From contig JAUXGF010000040.1 in assembly GCA_030622395.1 (NCBI GenBank), forward strand, positions 1 to 10,984: a stretch of 10,984 bases of DNA. Direction: 5' to 3'. The notes beneath the pieces were generated by a model. That model did no database searches. It was not told the DNA's origin and worked only from the letters and a program-made list of their open reading frames with translations. This DNA comes from Calditrichaceae bacterium (GTDB lineage: Bacteria; Calditrichota; Calditrichia; Calditrichales; Calditrichaceae). Positions 1 to 6,277 of the stretch are shown here, piece by piece. The number at the start of each line of letters is the position of its first letter. Positions within the stretch are counted from its first letter, which is position 1. Both the position numbers and the translations under genes were made by a program.

Positions 1-53
1 AAACTTTCATATTAACTTACATGGGCTTCCGCTCTCAACAAACAATGGAAGTA

Positions 54-123
54 GCCACTAAGGCACCAAGGCTCTAAGTATTTAAAAATTAATTGTTTCT
101 TCGTGTCTTAGTGTCTTCATGGC
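54..123. repeat. Inverted pair of 8-nt-period degenerate arrays (NCNNNAAG unit)
   Basis: The left arm has three 8-nt units, ccactaag, gcaccaag and gctctaag, at 55-78. The right arm at 99-122 reads, on the other strand, ccatgaag, acactaag and acacgaag. The arms are separated by 20 nt of AT-rich DNA. The 25-nt arms (54-78 and 99-123) match at 18 of 25 positions, with AAG fixed every 8 nt. The element lies just upstream of the aldolase gene and leaves only about 36 nt for its ribosome binding site and leader. What precedes it is outside the window. Function is unknown. Confidence 0.75.
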
Positions 124-159
124 ATTCTTGTTTTTTCATATAAATTAAAAGGAAATACA

Positions 160-891
160 ATGCTTGGTAAAACCATTCGTCTTAACAGAATTTTTAAACG
201 ACAAAAAGCTCTGATTTTGGCTTTGGATTATGGATTATTTTCAGGCGTGCCTGAACAGTTAGTTAACATGAAATCTGTTTTAAACGGGGTCGATGCGCAG
301 TTGGTGGATGGAATTGTGATTTCACCGGGGCAATTAAAAAATCTTCCCTCCCAGTTTCATCAAACAAATCTGATTGTGCGGGTAGACGGCTGCACCGTAT
401 TCGGTAATTTCAAATTTACGGAAATGATTACAAGCATCGAACGCGCCGCCCAAATGGGAGCCGACGCTGTTTTAGCCTTTTCCCTGCTGACCGATAAAGA
501 TTCCAACTTTGATTTTATGAAAAGAATGGATGCTTTAAATGAGGCTTCGGAAAAGGTCGGCTTGCCATTGATAGCGGAATATTTACCAACCGGCAAAGAA
601 ATTAAACAGCGTGACGCCCTGCGCATCATCGCTGAAGTCGGCGCCGATGTGATTAAAACATTCATCCCGGAATCCGCAGATGCGATGAAGGATTTGCTTG
701 AGGTAACCGACCTGCCGATTTTATTAGCAGGTGGTTCAAAATCGGAAGATGAAAAAATGTTCACTGTTGTAAAATCAATGATTAACGCCGGAGTTAACGG
801 TCTTGTTTTTGGCAGGAACGCCTGGAGCAGGAAAGATATTAACGGGTATTTAAAGCGCCTGTCGGAAATAATTCATAGCGAGGCAGGTTGA
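160..891 (+). CDS. Class I aldolase, DhnA/FbaB/LsrF (DeoC-like TIM barrel) family
   Basis: This is a 243-residue (beta/alpha)8-barrel aldolase of the family that holds archaeal-type class I fructose-bisphosphate aldolase, 2-amino-3,7-dideoxyheptulosonate synthase and LsrF. These are cytoplasmic enzymes that cleave or form C-C bonds through a lysine Schiff base. Seen here: the N-terminal GKTIRLNRIF, the barrel strand LALDYG (residues 20-25, usually ALDHG), GADVIKTFIPES (161-172) whose K166 is the expected Schiff-base lysine, and the phosphate-binding strands LLAGGSK (188-194) and GLVFGRNAW (214-222). Length is close to, but a little under, the usual 250-280. The ATG at 160 has GGA at 151-153, 6 nt upstream. 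The family is fairly sure; the substrate cannot be assigned. A replacement of the usual His by Tyr after LALD suggests a divergent specificity. It appears to be transcribed alone, since 620 nt of repeats follow. Confidence 0.85.
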   Translation: MLGKTIRLNRIFKRQKALILALDYGLFSGVPEQLVNMKSVLNGVDAQLVDGIVISPGQLKNLPSQFHQTNLIVRVDGCTVFGNFKFTEMITSIERAAQMGADAVLAFSLLTDKDSNFDFMKRMDALNEASEKVGLPLIAEYLPTGKEIKQRDALRIIAEVGADVIKTFIPESADAMKDLLEVTDLPILLAGGSKSEDEKMFTVVKSMINAGVNGLVFGRNAWSRKDINGYLKRLSEIIHSEAG

Positions 892-893
892 GC

Positions 894-921
894 ATTACGA
901 ATTACGAATTAGCAATTGGGC
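894..921. repeat. One-armed 7-nt-period array (ATTANNA unit)
   Basis: Four successive 7-nt units, attacga, attacga, attagca and attgggc, begin 2 nt after the aldolase stop codon. No facing arm was found nearby. It resembles the other period-7 arrays in this window in starting right at a gene end, but it is short and AT-rich, so chance is harder to exclude. Confidence 0.5.
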
Positions 922-937
922 GCTTATGAGTTTTCTT

Positions 938-1105
938 GTATCAGAGTTAAGCATAGCGGTCTCTGATACACACAGGTGGAATTATTCCGGCAGGCGCGTA
1001 AGGGCGAAGCGTTTCAGTCGATGATATTTAAATAAAAGATGAAATGGTGAAGCATTTCAAGCAACGTCGTCACGTATCAGAGACCGCTTCGCTTAACTCT
1101 GATAC
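938..1105. repeat. Mirrored pair of 32-nt palindromic repeats (GTATCAGAG...CTCTGATAC)
   Basis: Copies at 938-969 and 1074-1105 are reverse complements of one another at 30 of 32 positions. Each copy also has perfect 9-bp self-complementary ends, gtatcagag and ctctgatac, around a 14-nt core. The core in the orientation of the second copy is accgcttcgcttaa. The 104 nt between them contain no gene, but do hold two related segments, gaagcgtttcag (1007-1018) and gaagcatttcaa (1049-1060). It could be a MITE-like element or two REP-like units in opposite orientation. Confidence 0.8.
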
Positions 1106-1204
1106 GAGGGAGAAACTATGGTTCACCAACTTTAAACCGGATAATTCTTTAGTCCCAGCGGAACGAAATGTTTGTAGGAAAAGATAACCCCAAAAAAATG
1201 GGAA

Positions 1205-1217
1205 GCCCCATCGGGGC
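1205..1217. repeat. GCCCC-ATC-GGGGC hairpin in a probable interspersed repeat
   Basis: A perfect 5-bp GC stem has a 3-nt loop. It follows a segment (about 1150-1175) reading gtcccagcggaacgaaatg and then tttgtagg, which resembles an intergenic repeat type I recall from many Bacteroidota-like genomes. That recollection has not been checked. It is not a convincing terminator, because the T-run starts 7 nt after the stem and no gene ends nearby. Confidence 0.4.
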
Positions 1218-1251
1218 GATATGAATTTTTTAATTGATGATTGCTCCTGCC

Positions 1252-1266
1252 TCCGCCTCAGGCGGA
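1252..1266. repeat. TCCGCC-TCA-GGCGGA hairpin
   Basis: A perfect 6-bp stem with a 3-nt loop sits in the gene-free stretch. A second GC-rich hairpin, cctgcc/ggcagg with a 7-nt loop, lies at 1354-1372. Both are typical of dispersed extragenic palindromes. Neither is followed by a T-tract, so neither is called a terminator. Confidence 0.45.
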
Positions 1267-1390
1267 CGGCGACTCAGGTGGGGAGCGCAGAAGAATGGAA
1301 TCATAAACAAATTGATTAATGAAAATGATACTTGTTGGAACGGAGCGTAAATCCCTGCCTGCGGCGGGCAGGCCGCTTTTGAGGGAATAC

Positions 1391-1448
1391 CGATTACCGA
1401 TTACTGGATGCGGGGATGATCAAGTTTCTTTATCCAGTAACCAGTAAC
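1391..1448. repeat. Inverted pair of 7-nt-period arms (TTACNGG unit)
   Basis: The left arm carries cgattac, cgattac and tggatgc in register (1391-1411). The right arm carries ccagtaa and ccagtaa (1435-1448). Comparing 1393-1409 with the reverse complement of 1432-1448 gives 14 matches in 17. About 22 nt separate the arms. It has the same design as the larger period-7 arrays after the AOR genes. Confidence 0.55.
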
Positions 1449-1514
1449 AAACAGCCAGTATCAATTTTCATCGAACATTGAAATTTCGACATACATAATA
1501 AAAATGGAGTGATT

Positions 1515-2519
1515 GTGAAAGTTGTTTTATACGAAAAAGAAAAGCAGATTAGATTGGCGGAGCAGGATATTCCTGAAATCAAAAACGGCGAGATTCTAAT
1601 AAATGTAAAAGCCTGCGGTATTTGCGCCACGGATATAAAGACCTACCTGCGCGGGCATCCGCTGATAAAGCCGCCGGTTGTTTTGGGACACGAAGTCAGT
1701 GGGGAGGTAGCTGAATCAAAAAGTGATTCTTTTCAAACAGGACAAAGAGTGGTTGTCGCGCCTTATGTACCCTGCGGCAAGTGCTATTTCTGCCGGCGGG
1801 AAGAGTACAGTATGTGTCAGGATTTGTTTAATGATTTACTTGATCCCGGCGGTTTTTCCGAGTATATCCGTGTGCCCGCTAAAATTGTTGAAAAGGGTAT
1901 GTTTGAATTTCCCAACGCGCTTTCCTTTTCACAGGCTTCTTTAACAGAGCCGTTAGCCTGCTGCATTAACGGTATTGAAAGAAGCGCAGTTAAAAAAGGC
2001 GACCGCGTACTGGTCATCGGCGACGGACCGATTGGATTAATGCTGGCTCATTTGGCTAAAACTTACGGGGCTAATGTAACGGTAAGCGGCATGATCGATG
2101 AACGGTTGAAAATAGCTGAAAAAATTGCCGATGAGGTGATTGATGTTAGAAAAACGGATATCAAGGAAAAGCGCGGGGATATAGGATTTGATATCGTGTT
2201 TGTCGCTGTGGGTATGCCCGAATTGGTGGACTCCGCTTTGCAGGTAGTTAGAAAAGGCGGATACGTTAATATTTTCGGCGGTTTGCCCAAAGGGAGTAAA
2301 TTGGCTGTTGATCTGAATCAAATACACTATCAGCAAGTAATCCTTGACGGCAGCTTTGGTTTTATGCCCGATCAATTTCACTTAGCATTAAAATTGCTGA
2401 TCAATCAAAAAATTAATCCCGGCCTTTTTATCACCAATACAGTCAAGATCGAGGATATTGAATCGGCGTTTAATAAATCCGCAAATAAAGAAGGATTGAA
2501 ATGGGTGGTCAATTTTTAA
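1515..2519 (+). CDS. Zinc-dependent medium-chain dehydrogenase (sorbitol/threonine dehydrogenase-like)
   Basis: A 334-residue cytoplasmic alcohol/polyol dehydrogenase of the MDR superfamily. Numbered from this start, the catalytic zinc ligands are C37 (CGICATD), H59 with E60 (LGHE) and E145 (TEPLA). Four structural-zinc cysteines are C87, C90, C93 and C101. The Rossmann fold has GDGPIG (169-174). A glycine follows the second strand (TVSG) where an Asp is usual for NAD specificity, so the coenzyme is uncertain. Start choice: GTG 1515 is favoured because GGAG at 1506-1509 sits 5 nt before it; the other GTG at 1509 overlaps that site and would add two residues. The next gene starts 10 nt after the stop, so the two are probably co-transcribed. 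The substrate is probably a sugar alcohol, 2,3-diol or amino alcohol, but cannot be fixed from sequence. Confidence 0.88.
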   Translation: MKVVLYEKEKQIRLAEQDIPEIKNGEILINVKACGICATDIKTYLRGHPLIKPPVVLGHEVSGEVAESKSDSFQTGQRVVVAPYVPCGKCYFCRREEYSMCQDLFNDLLDPGGFSEYIRVPAKIVEKGMFEFPNALSFSQASLTEPLACCINGIERSAVKKGDRVLVIGDGPIGLMLAHLAKTYGANVTVSGMIDERLKIAEKIADEVIDVRKTDIKEKRGDIGFDIVFVAVGMPELVDSALQVVRKGGYVNIFGGLPKGSKLAVDLNQIHYQQVILDGSFGFMPDQFHLALKLLINQKINPGLFITNTVKIEDIESAFNKSANKEGLKWVVNF

Positions 2520-2529
2520 GAAGGATAAA

Positions 2530-3543
2530 ATGAATAAAATATTTGATAAAATTCACGGCAGTCTGGCAGGTTTGATTATCGGGGATATTATGGGTATGCC
2601 CTCGGAGTTCTTAACTCCGCAGCAGATTAAGGATCGTTTTGGGTATATCAATACATTCCAGGAACCGCCTAAAGATCATATCCATCCCGATTTAAAACGG
2701 GGACAAATTACCGATGACAGCGAGCAGTCTATCTATCTTATCGAACAATATTTTCAGGATAAAGAAATAACTGTTGATAATACAGCTCAAGCCCTGCTAA
2801 AATGGGCTAAAGAAATGGACGCCTTTAACAAAAGCTACATCGGGCCCAGTACAGCTAAGGCTTTGAAAAAAATTGAAGAGGGCGGCGATCCTAAAGAAAC
2901 CGGTTTTTCGGGATTTACCTGCGGCAGCGCCATGAGGGTAGTTCCCGTTGGTCTTATCCACGCTGGTGATTTTGAAGGCGCTTTGCGCGGCGCGATAAAT
3001 TCATCGCTGCCTACTCACGGCACGGATGTGGCAATCTCGGCTGCCGCTGCAATTGCCTGCGCTGTCTCTGAAGCGCTAAGTAACGACGCCACTATTGATT
3101 CTGTAATTAACAAAGCCCTGGAAGGGGCGCGGCAGGGCGCTAAACACGGTAAACCGGCAATCGCCGCTTTAGTAGAAAGCAGGATTAAATTAGCTTTGGA
3201 GCTGGTTAAAGATACGGGAAACATTACAAGTGCGGGGCAGCTTTTGTACGACCATATTGGCTGCGGCATGGATGCGAATGAAGTAGTCCCGGTAGTCTTG
3301 GCCCTTTTTTATGCAACTAAAGGCGAACCGATGTTGTTGATTAGAGCGGGCGCAAACATCGGCGGCGATACGGATACTATTGCCGCTCTGGGCGGCGCCT
3401 TAGGCGGCGCATACTGGGGAATTAATCATATTGACAGCGAACTTCTTAAAGAAGCCGAAGAGATTAACAATTTGGATGTAAGGGAGTTAGCCAACAAGAT
3501 TGTAGGAATGATGGAAGACTGGAAGGATGGAAAGATGGAATGA
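2530..3543 (+). CDS. ADP-ribosylglycohydrolase family protein
   Basis: A 337-residue all-helical protein of the ADP-ribosylglycohydrolase (DraG/ARH) family, whose members cleave ADP-ribose or related N- and O-glycosidic bonds using two divalent metals. Visible motifs: GSLAGLIIGDIMGMPSE (10-26), the first metal motif TDDS (61-64), CGSAMRVVPVG (131-141), PTHGTD (161-166) and the second metal motif GGDTDT (278-283) followed by the small-residue helix ALGGALGGAYWG. AAGGA at 2521-2525 precedes the ATG by 4 nt. Many bacterial members sit in sugar or nucleoside catabolic operons, and its place right behind a polyol-type dehydrogenase fits such a role rather than protein de-ADP-ribosylation. Oddity: the last 13 or so residues (GMMEDWKDGKME) are encoded by the 8-nt repeat array that starts at 3505, so the native C-terminus has probably been replaced. 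Confidence 0.87.
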   Translation: MNKIFDKIHGSLAGLIIGDIMGMPSEFLTPQQIKDRFGYINTFQEPPKDHIHPDLKRGQITDDSEQSIYLIEQYFQDKEITVDNTAQALLKWAKEMDAFNKSYIGPSTAKALKKIEEGGDPKETGFSGFTCGSAMRVVPVGLIHAGDFEGALRGAINSSLPTHGTDVAISAAAAIACAVSEALSNDATIDSVINKALEGARQGAKHGKPAIAALVESRIKLALELVKDTGNITSAGQLLYDHIGCGMDANEVVPVVLALFYATKGEPMLLIRAGANIGGDTDTIAALGGALGGAYWGINHIDSELLKEAEEINNLDVRELANKIVGMMEDWKDGKME

Positions 3544-3588
3544 TGGAAGAGTGGAATGTTGGAATTTTGGAAGAATGGAAAGATGGAG
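3505..3588 (+). repeat. Left array: ten 8-nt units, GGAANNNT
   Basis: Reading in strict 8-nt register from 3505 the units are ggaatgat, ggaagact, ggaaggat, ggaaagat, ggaatgat, ggaagagt, ggaatgtt, ggaatttt, ggaagaat and ggaaagat, followed by ggag. GGAA and the final T are fixed in all ten; the three bases between vary. The array starts inside the hydrolase gene, spans its stop codon and ends 60 nt before the four-helix-bundle gene. The array at 4164-4207 is its inverted counterpart. Confidence 0.92.
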
Positions 3589-3648
3589 TTTTTTTGGGAA
3601 TCTTGTTCTTTCTAAATCATTATTAATTATAACAAAAGAAATACAATT

Positions 3649-4068
3649 ATGGAACGAAAAAACATCAATAGGGGTTTTAAAAATCTTTGGGTTTGGCAGG
3701 ATGCTATCTCCCTTTATGTCTTAGTTTGTAAAATCTTTACTGATTTTCCTTTCGAGTTTAAAAAAGTAACTTCTAATTGTATAGATTCAGTTCATAGTAT
3801 TAATCGAAATATAGCGGAAGGATATTGTCGACGAAGTATAAAAGAATACTTGAATTATTTAAATATTGCTTTAGGTTCATGCGGAGAGTTTCATTCCTGC
3901 TATTGCAGTTTTTTCAAAGCTAATCAAATTTCCCAAGAAGATTACGAGAAGATAGACAAGTTACATTATAAGCTTGAAAACGGATTGCTTAAATTAATAA
4001 AATCTCTTCAAAAAAAGCGAACCAATTGCGATTGGGAAGATAGTTTTTATCATGATAACGAAAGTTAG
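3649..4068 (+). CDS. Four-helix-bundle protein, S23/IVP (TIGR02436-like) family
   Basis: A 139-residue protein with family landmarks: LWVWQDAISLY (13-23), TDFPFEF (31-37), SINRNIAEGYCRRSIKEYLNYLNIALGS (50-77) and a last helix at about 98-120. The family was first seen as open frames in 23S rRNA intervening sequences and also resembles the Avd accessory protein of diversity-generating retroelements; the biochemical role of stand-alone members is not established. No rRNA, reverse transcriptase or variable repeat is present here. The ATG at 3649 has only an A-rich stretch upstream and no clear ribosome binding site. The gene is clearly more AT-rich than its neighbours and is enclosed by inverted GGAANNNT arrays, which suggests that it arrived as a unit and may be linked to spread or upkeep of the arrays (inference). 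Confidence 0.85.
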   Translation: MERKNINRGFKNLWVWQDAISLYVLVCKIFTDFPFEFKKVTSNCIDSVHSINRNIAEGYCRRSIKEYLNYLNIALGSCGEFHSCYCSFFKANQISQEDYEKIDKLHYKLENGLLKLIKSLQKKRTNCDWEDSFYHDNES

Positions 4069-4117
4069 ATTCTATAAAATGATAAGGGAATTAGGGTTTT
4101 CAGGTTTATTCTATAAA
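4069..4117 (+). repeat. 10-nt direct repeat attctataaa
   Basis: The 10-mer occurs at 4069-4078, directly after the stop of the four-helix-bundle gene, and again at 4108-4117. It lies inside the cassette between the gene and the right-hand array. No role is evident, and in AT-rich DNA this could be chance. Confidence 0.35.
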
Positions 4118-4163
4118 GGAATATTTTAATGATATAATACCACCGGAGTGATGGAGTATTTAT

Positions 4164-4207
4164 TTCCAATCTTCCATTTTTCCAACATTCCAACATTCCA
4201 TAATTCC
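4164..4207 (-). repeat. Right array: five 8-nt units, GGAANNNT on the reverse strand
   Basis: Read on the reverse strand in 8-nt register the units are ggaattat, ggaatgtt, ggaatgtt, ggaaaaat and ggaagatt, then ggaa. Its 36 nt at 4164-4199 match the left array at 3553-3588 in inverted orientation at about 30 of 36 positions. Together the two arrays frame the four-helix-bundle gene with arms about 575 nt apart. Confidence 0.9.
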
Positions 4208-4223
4208 TTTGGTTGAAAAAGGA

Positions 4224-4250
4224 TTGACTATGGCGAATAATAAGTATGAT
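4224..4250 (+). promoter_or_regulatory. Candidate sigma70-like promoter for AOR-1
   Basis: A TTGACT hexamer at 4224-4229 is followed after 15 nt by TATGAT at 4245-4250. The -10 match is good, but the spacer is shorter than the usual 17 nt. Transcription would begin about 10-15 nt before the AOR-1 start. It lies just outside the right-hand array of the cassette, so it probably serves the AOR genes. Only a sequence match supports it. Confidence 0.35.
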
Positions 4251-4270
4251 ATAAACAATAAAATTTGAGA

Positions 4271-6217
4271 ATGAATATGCCGTTAACAGCTTATATAAAT
4301 CTTACTGATAAAAGTATTAAAATAGAACAAACCGATGTGGAAATATTTACTAAATTCATCGGCTGCCGCGGCTATGCGGCAAAATTGCTTTATGATATGA
4401 CCGGCCCGCAGGTTAAGCCCTTTGATCCGGAAAATGCGCTTATCTTTTCCACCGGTCTGCTTACAGGTACGCCCTGGCCTACTTCCGCCCGCTATCATGT
4501 TACTTGTAAATCGCCGCTGACCGGAGTTTACGGCTATGGTAATTCGGGGGGATTCTTCGGCCCCGCCCTGCGTCATGCCGGATTTGACGCGCTTGTTATT
4601 ACAGGCATTGCATCATCTCCGCAGTATCTGTTGATCGAATCCGCTAAAATTAAAATTTGCGAGGCAAAACATTTATGGGGAAAAACAACCCATGAAACCG
4701 AAGATATTCTAAAAGAACAATACCCGAAGTGCCGTGTAGCCGGTATCGGTCCCGCCGGGGAAAATATGATTTCAATGGCAAGCATTATTAATGATCACAA
4801 CCGCGCTGCGGCTCGATGCGGGGTGGGCGCTGTTATGGGTTCTAAAAAACTAAAGGCGATAGTTGTGCGGAGAACAAGTAAACCCGCGTATCCTGAGCCG
4901 TTTCGGGCGCTGGTAAAAAAGGTTATAAAAAAAGTAACCGCAAATTCCTATGTCCGCAGTTTTAGCCGTTGGGGCACGCCTGCTGTTATCGATCCTAAAA
5001 ACATGATAGGCGATCTGCCGGCGCGCAATCATCAATTAGCGCAAGCGCCCTTTATCGACAAGGTGAATGCCGAAGCCGTAGAAAAATATGTGATTGCCAA
5101 ACGGGGCTGTTATGCCTGTCCTATCAAATGTTCCAGAATATCGAAGGTCAACCAGGGCAAGTATAAATGCGAGGTTGAAGGGCCTGAATACGAGACCATC
5201 GACGCATTTGGCCCTTTGCTCTGGAATGATAATATGGAAGCGATTATTTACGCCAACCTGCTGTGCAACCAATTGGGCATGGATACCATATCAACCGGCG
5301 TAACCATTGCTTTTGCTATGGAATGCCGCCAGCATGGTTTGTTAAATGATGATGAATTGTCGCTTCAATGGGGCGATACGGAAACTATTATCGAATTAAT
5401 AAAAAAGATAGCTTACAGGCAGGGTATCGGAGAGTTATTATGCCAGGGCGTAAGAAAAGCGGCGGCGGACATCGGCGGCGGCGCGGAAAAATTTGCTCTG
5501 CACGTAAAAGGAATGGAACTGCCCCGTCAGGAACCGCGTGTGGCAAAAGCATTTGGCTTAGGACATGGAACCTCTAACCGCGGCGCCGATCATTTATACG
5601 CATTGCCAACGATAGATATTGCCGGTCACCTTCAGGCGGCGAAAAAACTATTCCCTCAATATTTGCCTGAATTTATGGAAGTCACTTCGGAAAAAGGAAA
5701 ACCTGATTTAGTGATTTTTACCGAAGCCTTTTCCGCCATAGCCGACTCAGCAGGTATTTGTAAATTTTCCTGTCTTGAAACTTACGCATTATATCCGGAA
5801 GATATCGCCGAAGGTTTTAGCGCTTTAGGAATTCCCCATACCGCTGAATCTCTGCTCGAAGCCGGCGAACGGATCGTTAATCTGGAAAGAATGTATAATA
5901 TCCGTGAAGGTCTTGACAGGAAAGATGATTTATTACCGAAACGATTTTTAACTGAAAAACTTAAAGTAAGTAAAGATCCGGTAAGGGATATTTCCCCCCA
6001 TGCTCCGCTCCCGGGACAAGAACAACCGCCGCCTGACGAGGGATTGTTGATTGATCAGGAAGCCATGCTGGATCGCTACTATCAATTACGGGGATGGGAT
6101 TCCAACGGCGTCCCTACAGCGGAGAAATTGAAGGCTTTGGGACTGGATTCGGGAAGCGGGAAGCGTAAAGCGGAGAGCGTTGAGCGTAAAGCGAAAGACG
6201 TGAAGCGCGTATTATAG
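4271..6217 (+). CDS. Aldehyde:ferredoxin oxidoreductase family protein (AOR-1)
   Basis: A tungsto- or molybdopterin oxidoreductase (about 648 residues, usual AOR length 600-700) that should oxidise an aldehyde to the acid and reduce ferredoxin in the cytoplasm. The N-terminal pterin-binding domain shows WPTSARYHVTCKSPLTGVYG (near 69-88), GFFGPALRHAGFDALVI and GPAGEN, then CGVGAVMGSKKLKA. The [4Fe-4S] ligands are CYACPIKC (C280, C283, C287) and the distant Cys of DSAGIC (about 497). EGPEYE (303-308) and RGADHL (437-442) carry the usual active-site Glu and His. Start: ATG 4271 or ATG 4277. GAGA at 4267-4270 is 6 nt before 4277, so the shorter form is possible; TTG 4265 is unlikely. Oddity: the last 20 or so residues (from about GSGKRKAESVERK) are encoded by a 7-nt repeat array and form a basic tail that looks acquired. 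The substrate is unknown. Confidence 0.9.
   Translation: MNMPLTAYINLTDKSIKIEQTDVEIFTKFIGCRGYAAKLLYDMTGPQVKPFDPENALIFSTGLLTGTPWPTSARYHVTCKSPLTGVYGYGNSGGFFGPALRHAGFDALVITGIASSPQYLLIESAKIKICEAKHLWGKTTHETEDILKEQYPKCRVAGIGPAGENMISMASIINDHNRAAARCGVGAVMGSKKLKAIVVRRTSKPAYPEPFRALVKKVIKKVTANSYVRSFSRWGTPAVIDPKNMIGDLPARNHQLAQAPFIDKVNAEAVEKYVIAKRGCYACPIKCSRISKVNQGKYKCEVEGPEYETIDAFGPLLWNDNMEAIIYANLLCNQLGMDTISTGVTIAFAMECRQHGLLNDDELSLQWGDTETIIELIKKIAYRQGIGELLCQGVRKAAADIGGGAEKFALHVKGMELPRQEPRVAKAFGLGHGTSNRGADHLYALPTIDIAGHLQAAKKLFPQYLPEFMEVTSEKGKPDLVIFTEAFSAIADSAGICKFSCLETYALYPEDIAEGFSALGIPHTAESLLEAGERIVNLERMYNIREGLDRKDDLLPKRFLTEKLKVSKDPVRDISPHAPLPGQEQPPPDEGLLIDQEAMLDRYYQLRGWDSNGVPTAEKLKALGLDSGSGKRKAESVERKAKDVKRVL
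6151..6206 (+). repeat. Left arm: eight 7-nt units, GNNRAGC, at the AOR-1 3' end
   Basis: In strict 7-nt register the units are gggaagc, gggaagc, gtaaagc, ggagagc, gttgagc, gtaaagc, gaaagac and gtgaagc. G at position 1, A at position 5 and C at position 7 are invariant, and AGC is broken in one unit only. The array is wholly inside the AOR-1 reading frame and ends 8 nt before the stop codon triplet. Three units span 21 nt, so they read as a 7-residue basic repeat. The segment 6169-6186 is an 18-bp perfect inverted match to 6237-6254. Confidence 0.92.
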
Positions 6218-6230
6218 CTTTTTCTTAAGC

Positions 6231-6258
6231 GCTCTCCGCTCAACGCTCTCCGCTCCAC
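6231..6258 (-). repeat. Right arm: four 7-nt units, GNNRAGC on the reverse strand
   Basis: On the reverse strand the units are gtggagc, ggagagc, gttgagc and ggagagc, in register and facing the array at 6151-6206. The stop codon of AOR-1 lies in the short spacer between the arms. The pair could form a long stem in RNA and might act as a weak terminator or mRNA-stabilising structure, but no T-tract follows, and the next gene starts only 20 nt downstream. Confidence 0.9.
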
Positions 6259-6277
6259 GAACAAAAGGGAGTTAACA

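Larger units (their letters stand above)
892..1514. other. Gene-free stretch filled with short repeat elements
   Basis: No convincing coding frame is present on either strand. The stretch is a mosaic of separate elements: a 7-nt-period array (894-921), a mirrored pair of 32-nt palindromic repeats (938-1105), an AT-rich stretch with a GCCCC/GGGGC hairpin (about 1150-1230), two further GC-rich hairpins (1252-1266 and 1354-1372) and an inverted pair of 7-nt-period arms (1391-1448). The last 60 nt before the dehydrogenase start are AT-rich and probably carry its promoter, but I see no good -35/-10 pair. Confidence 0.7.

Noticed and set aside
360..764. Reverse-strand open frame of 134 codons inside the aldolase gene
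   Set aside because: It lies wholly opposite a clear family member, has no recognisable motif, and is explained by the codon bias of the forward gene. The same holds for reverse frames under the dehydrogenase, AOR and transporter genes.
1205..1231. Rho-independent terminator (GCCCC/GGGGC stem then T-run)
   Set aside because: The T-run begins 7 nt after the stem, the stem is only 5 bp, and the nearest upstream gene ends more than 300 nt away.
3505..3588. CRISPR-like array
   Set aside because: Units are 8 nt with 3 free bases, far shorter than CRISPR repeats and spacers, and no cas genes are present.
3527..3724. Forward open frame of 65 codons across the left GGAANNNT array
   Set aside because: Its N-terminal half (MERWNDGRVECWNFGRMERW) is simply translated repeat units, it overlaps the better-supported four-helix-bundle gene in another frame, and it has no ribosome binding site.
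3649..4068. 23S rRNA intervening sequence or diversity-generating retroelement accessory gene (Avd)
   Set aside because: The protein family fits, but there is no rRNA sequence around it, and no reverse transcriptase, template repeat or variable repeat in the window.
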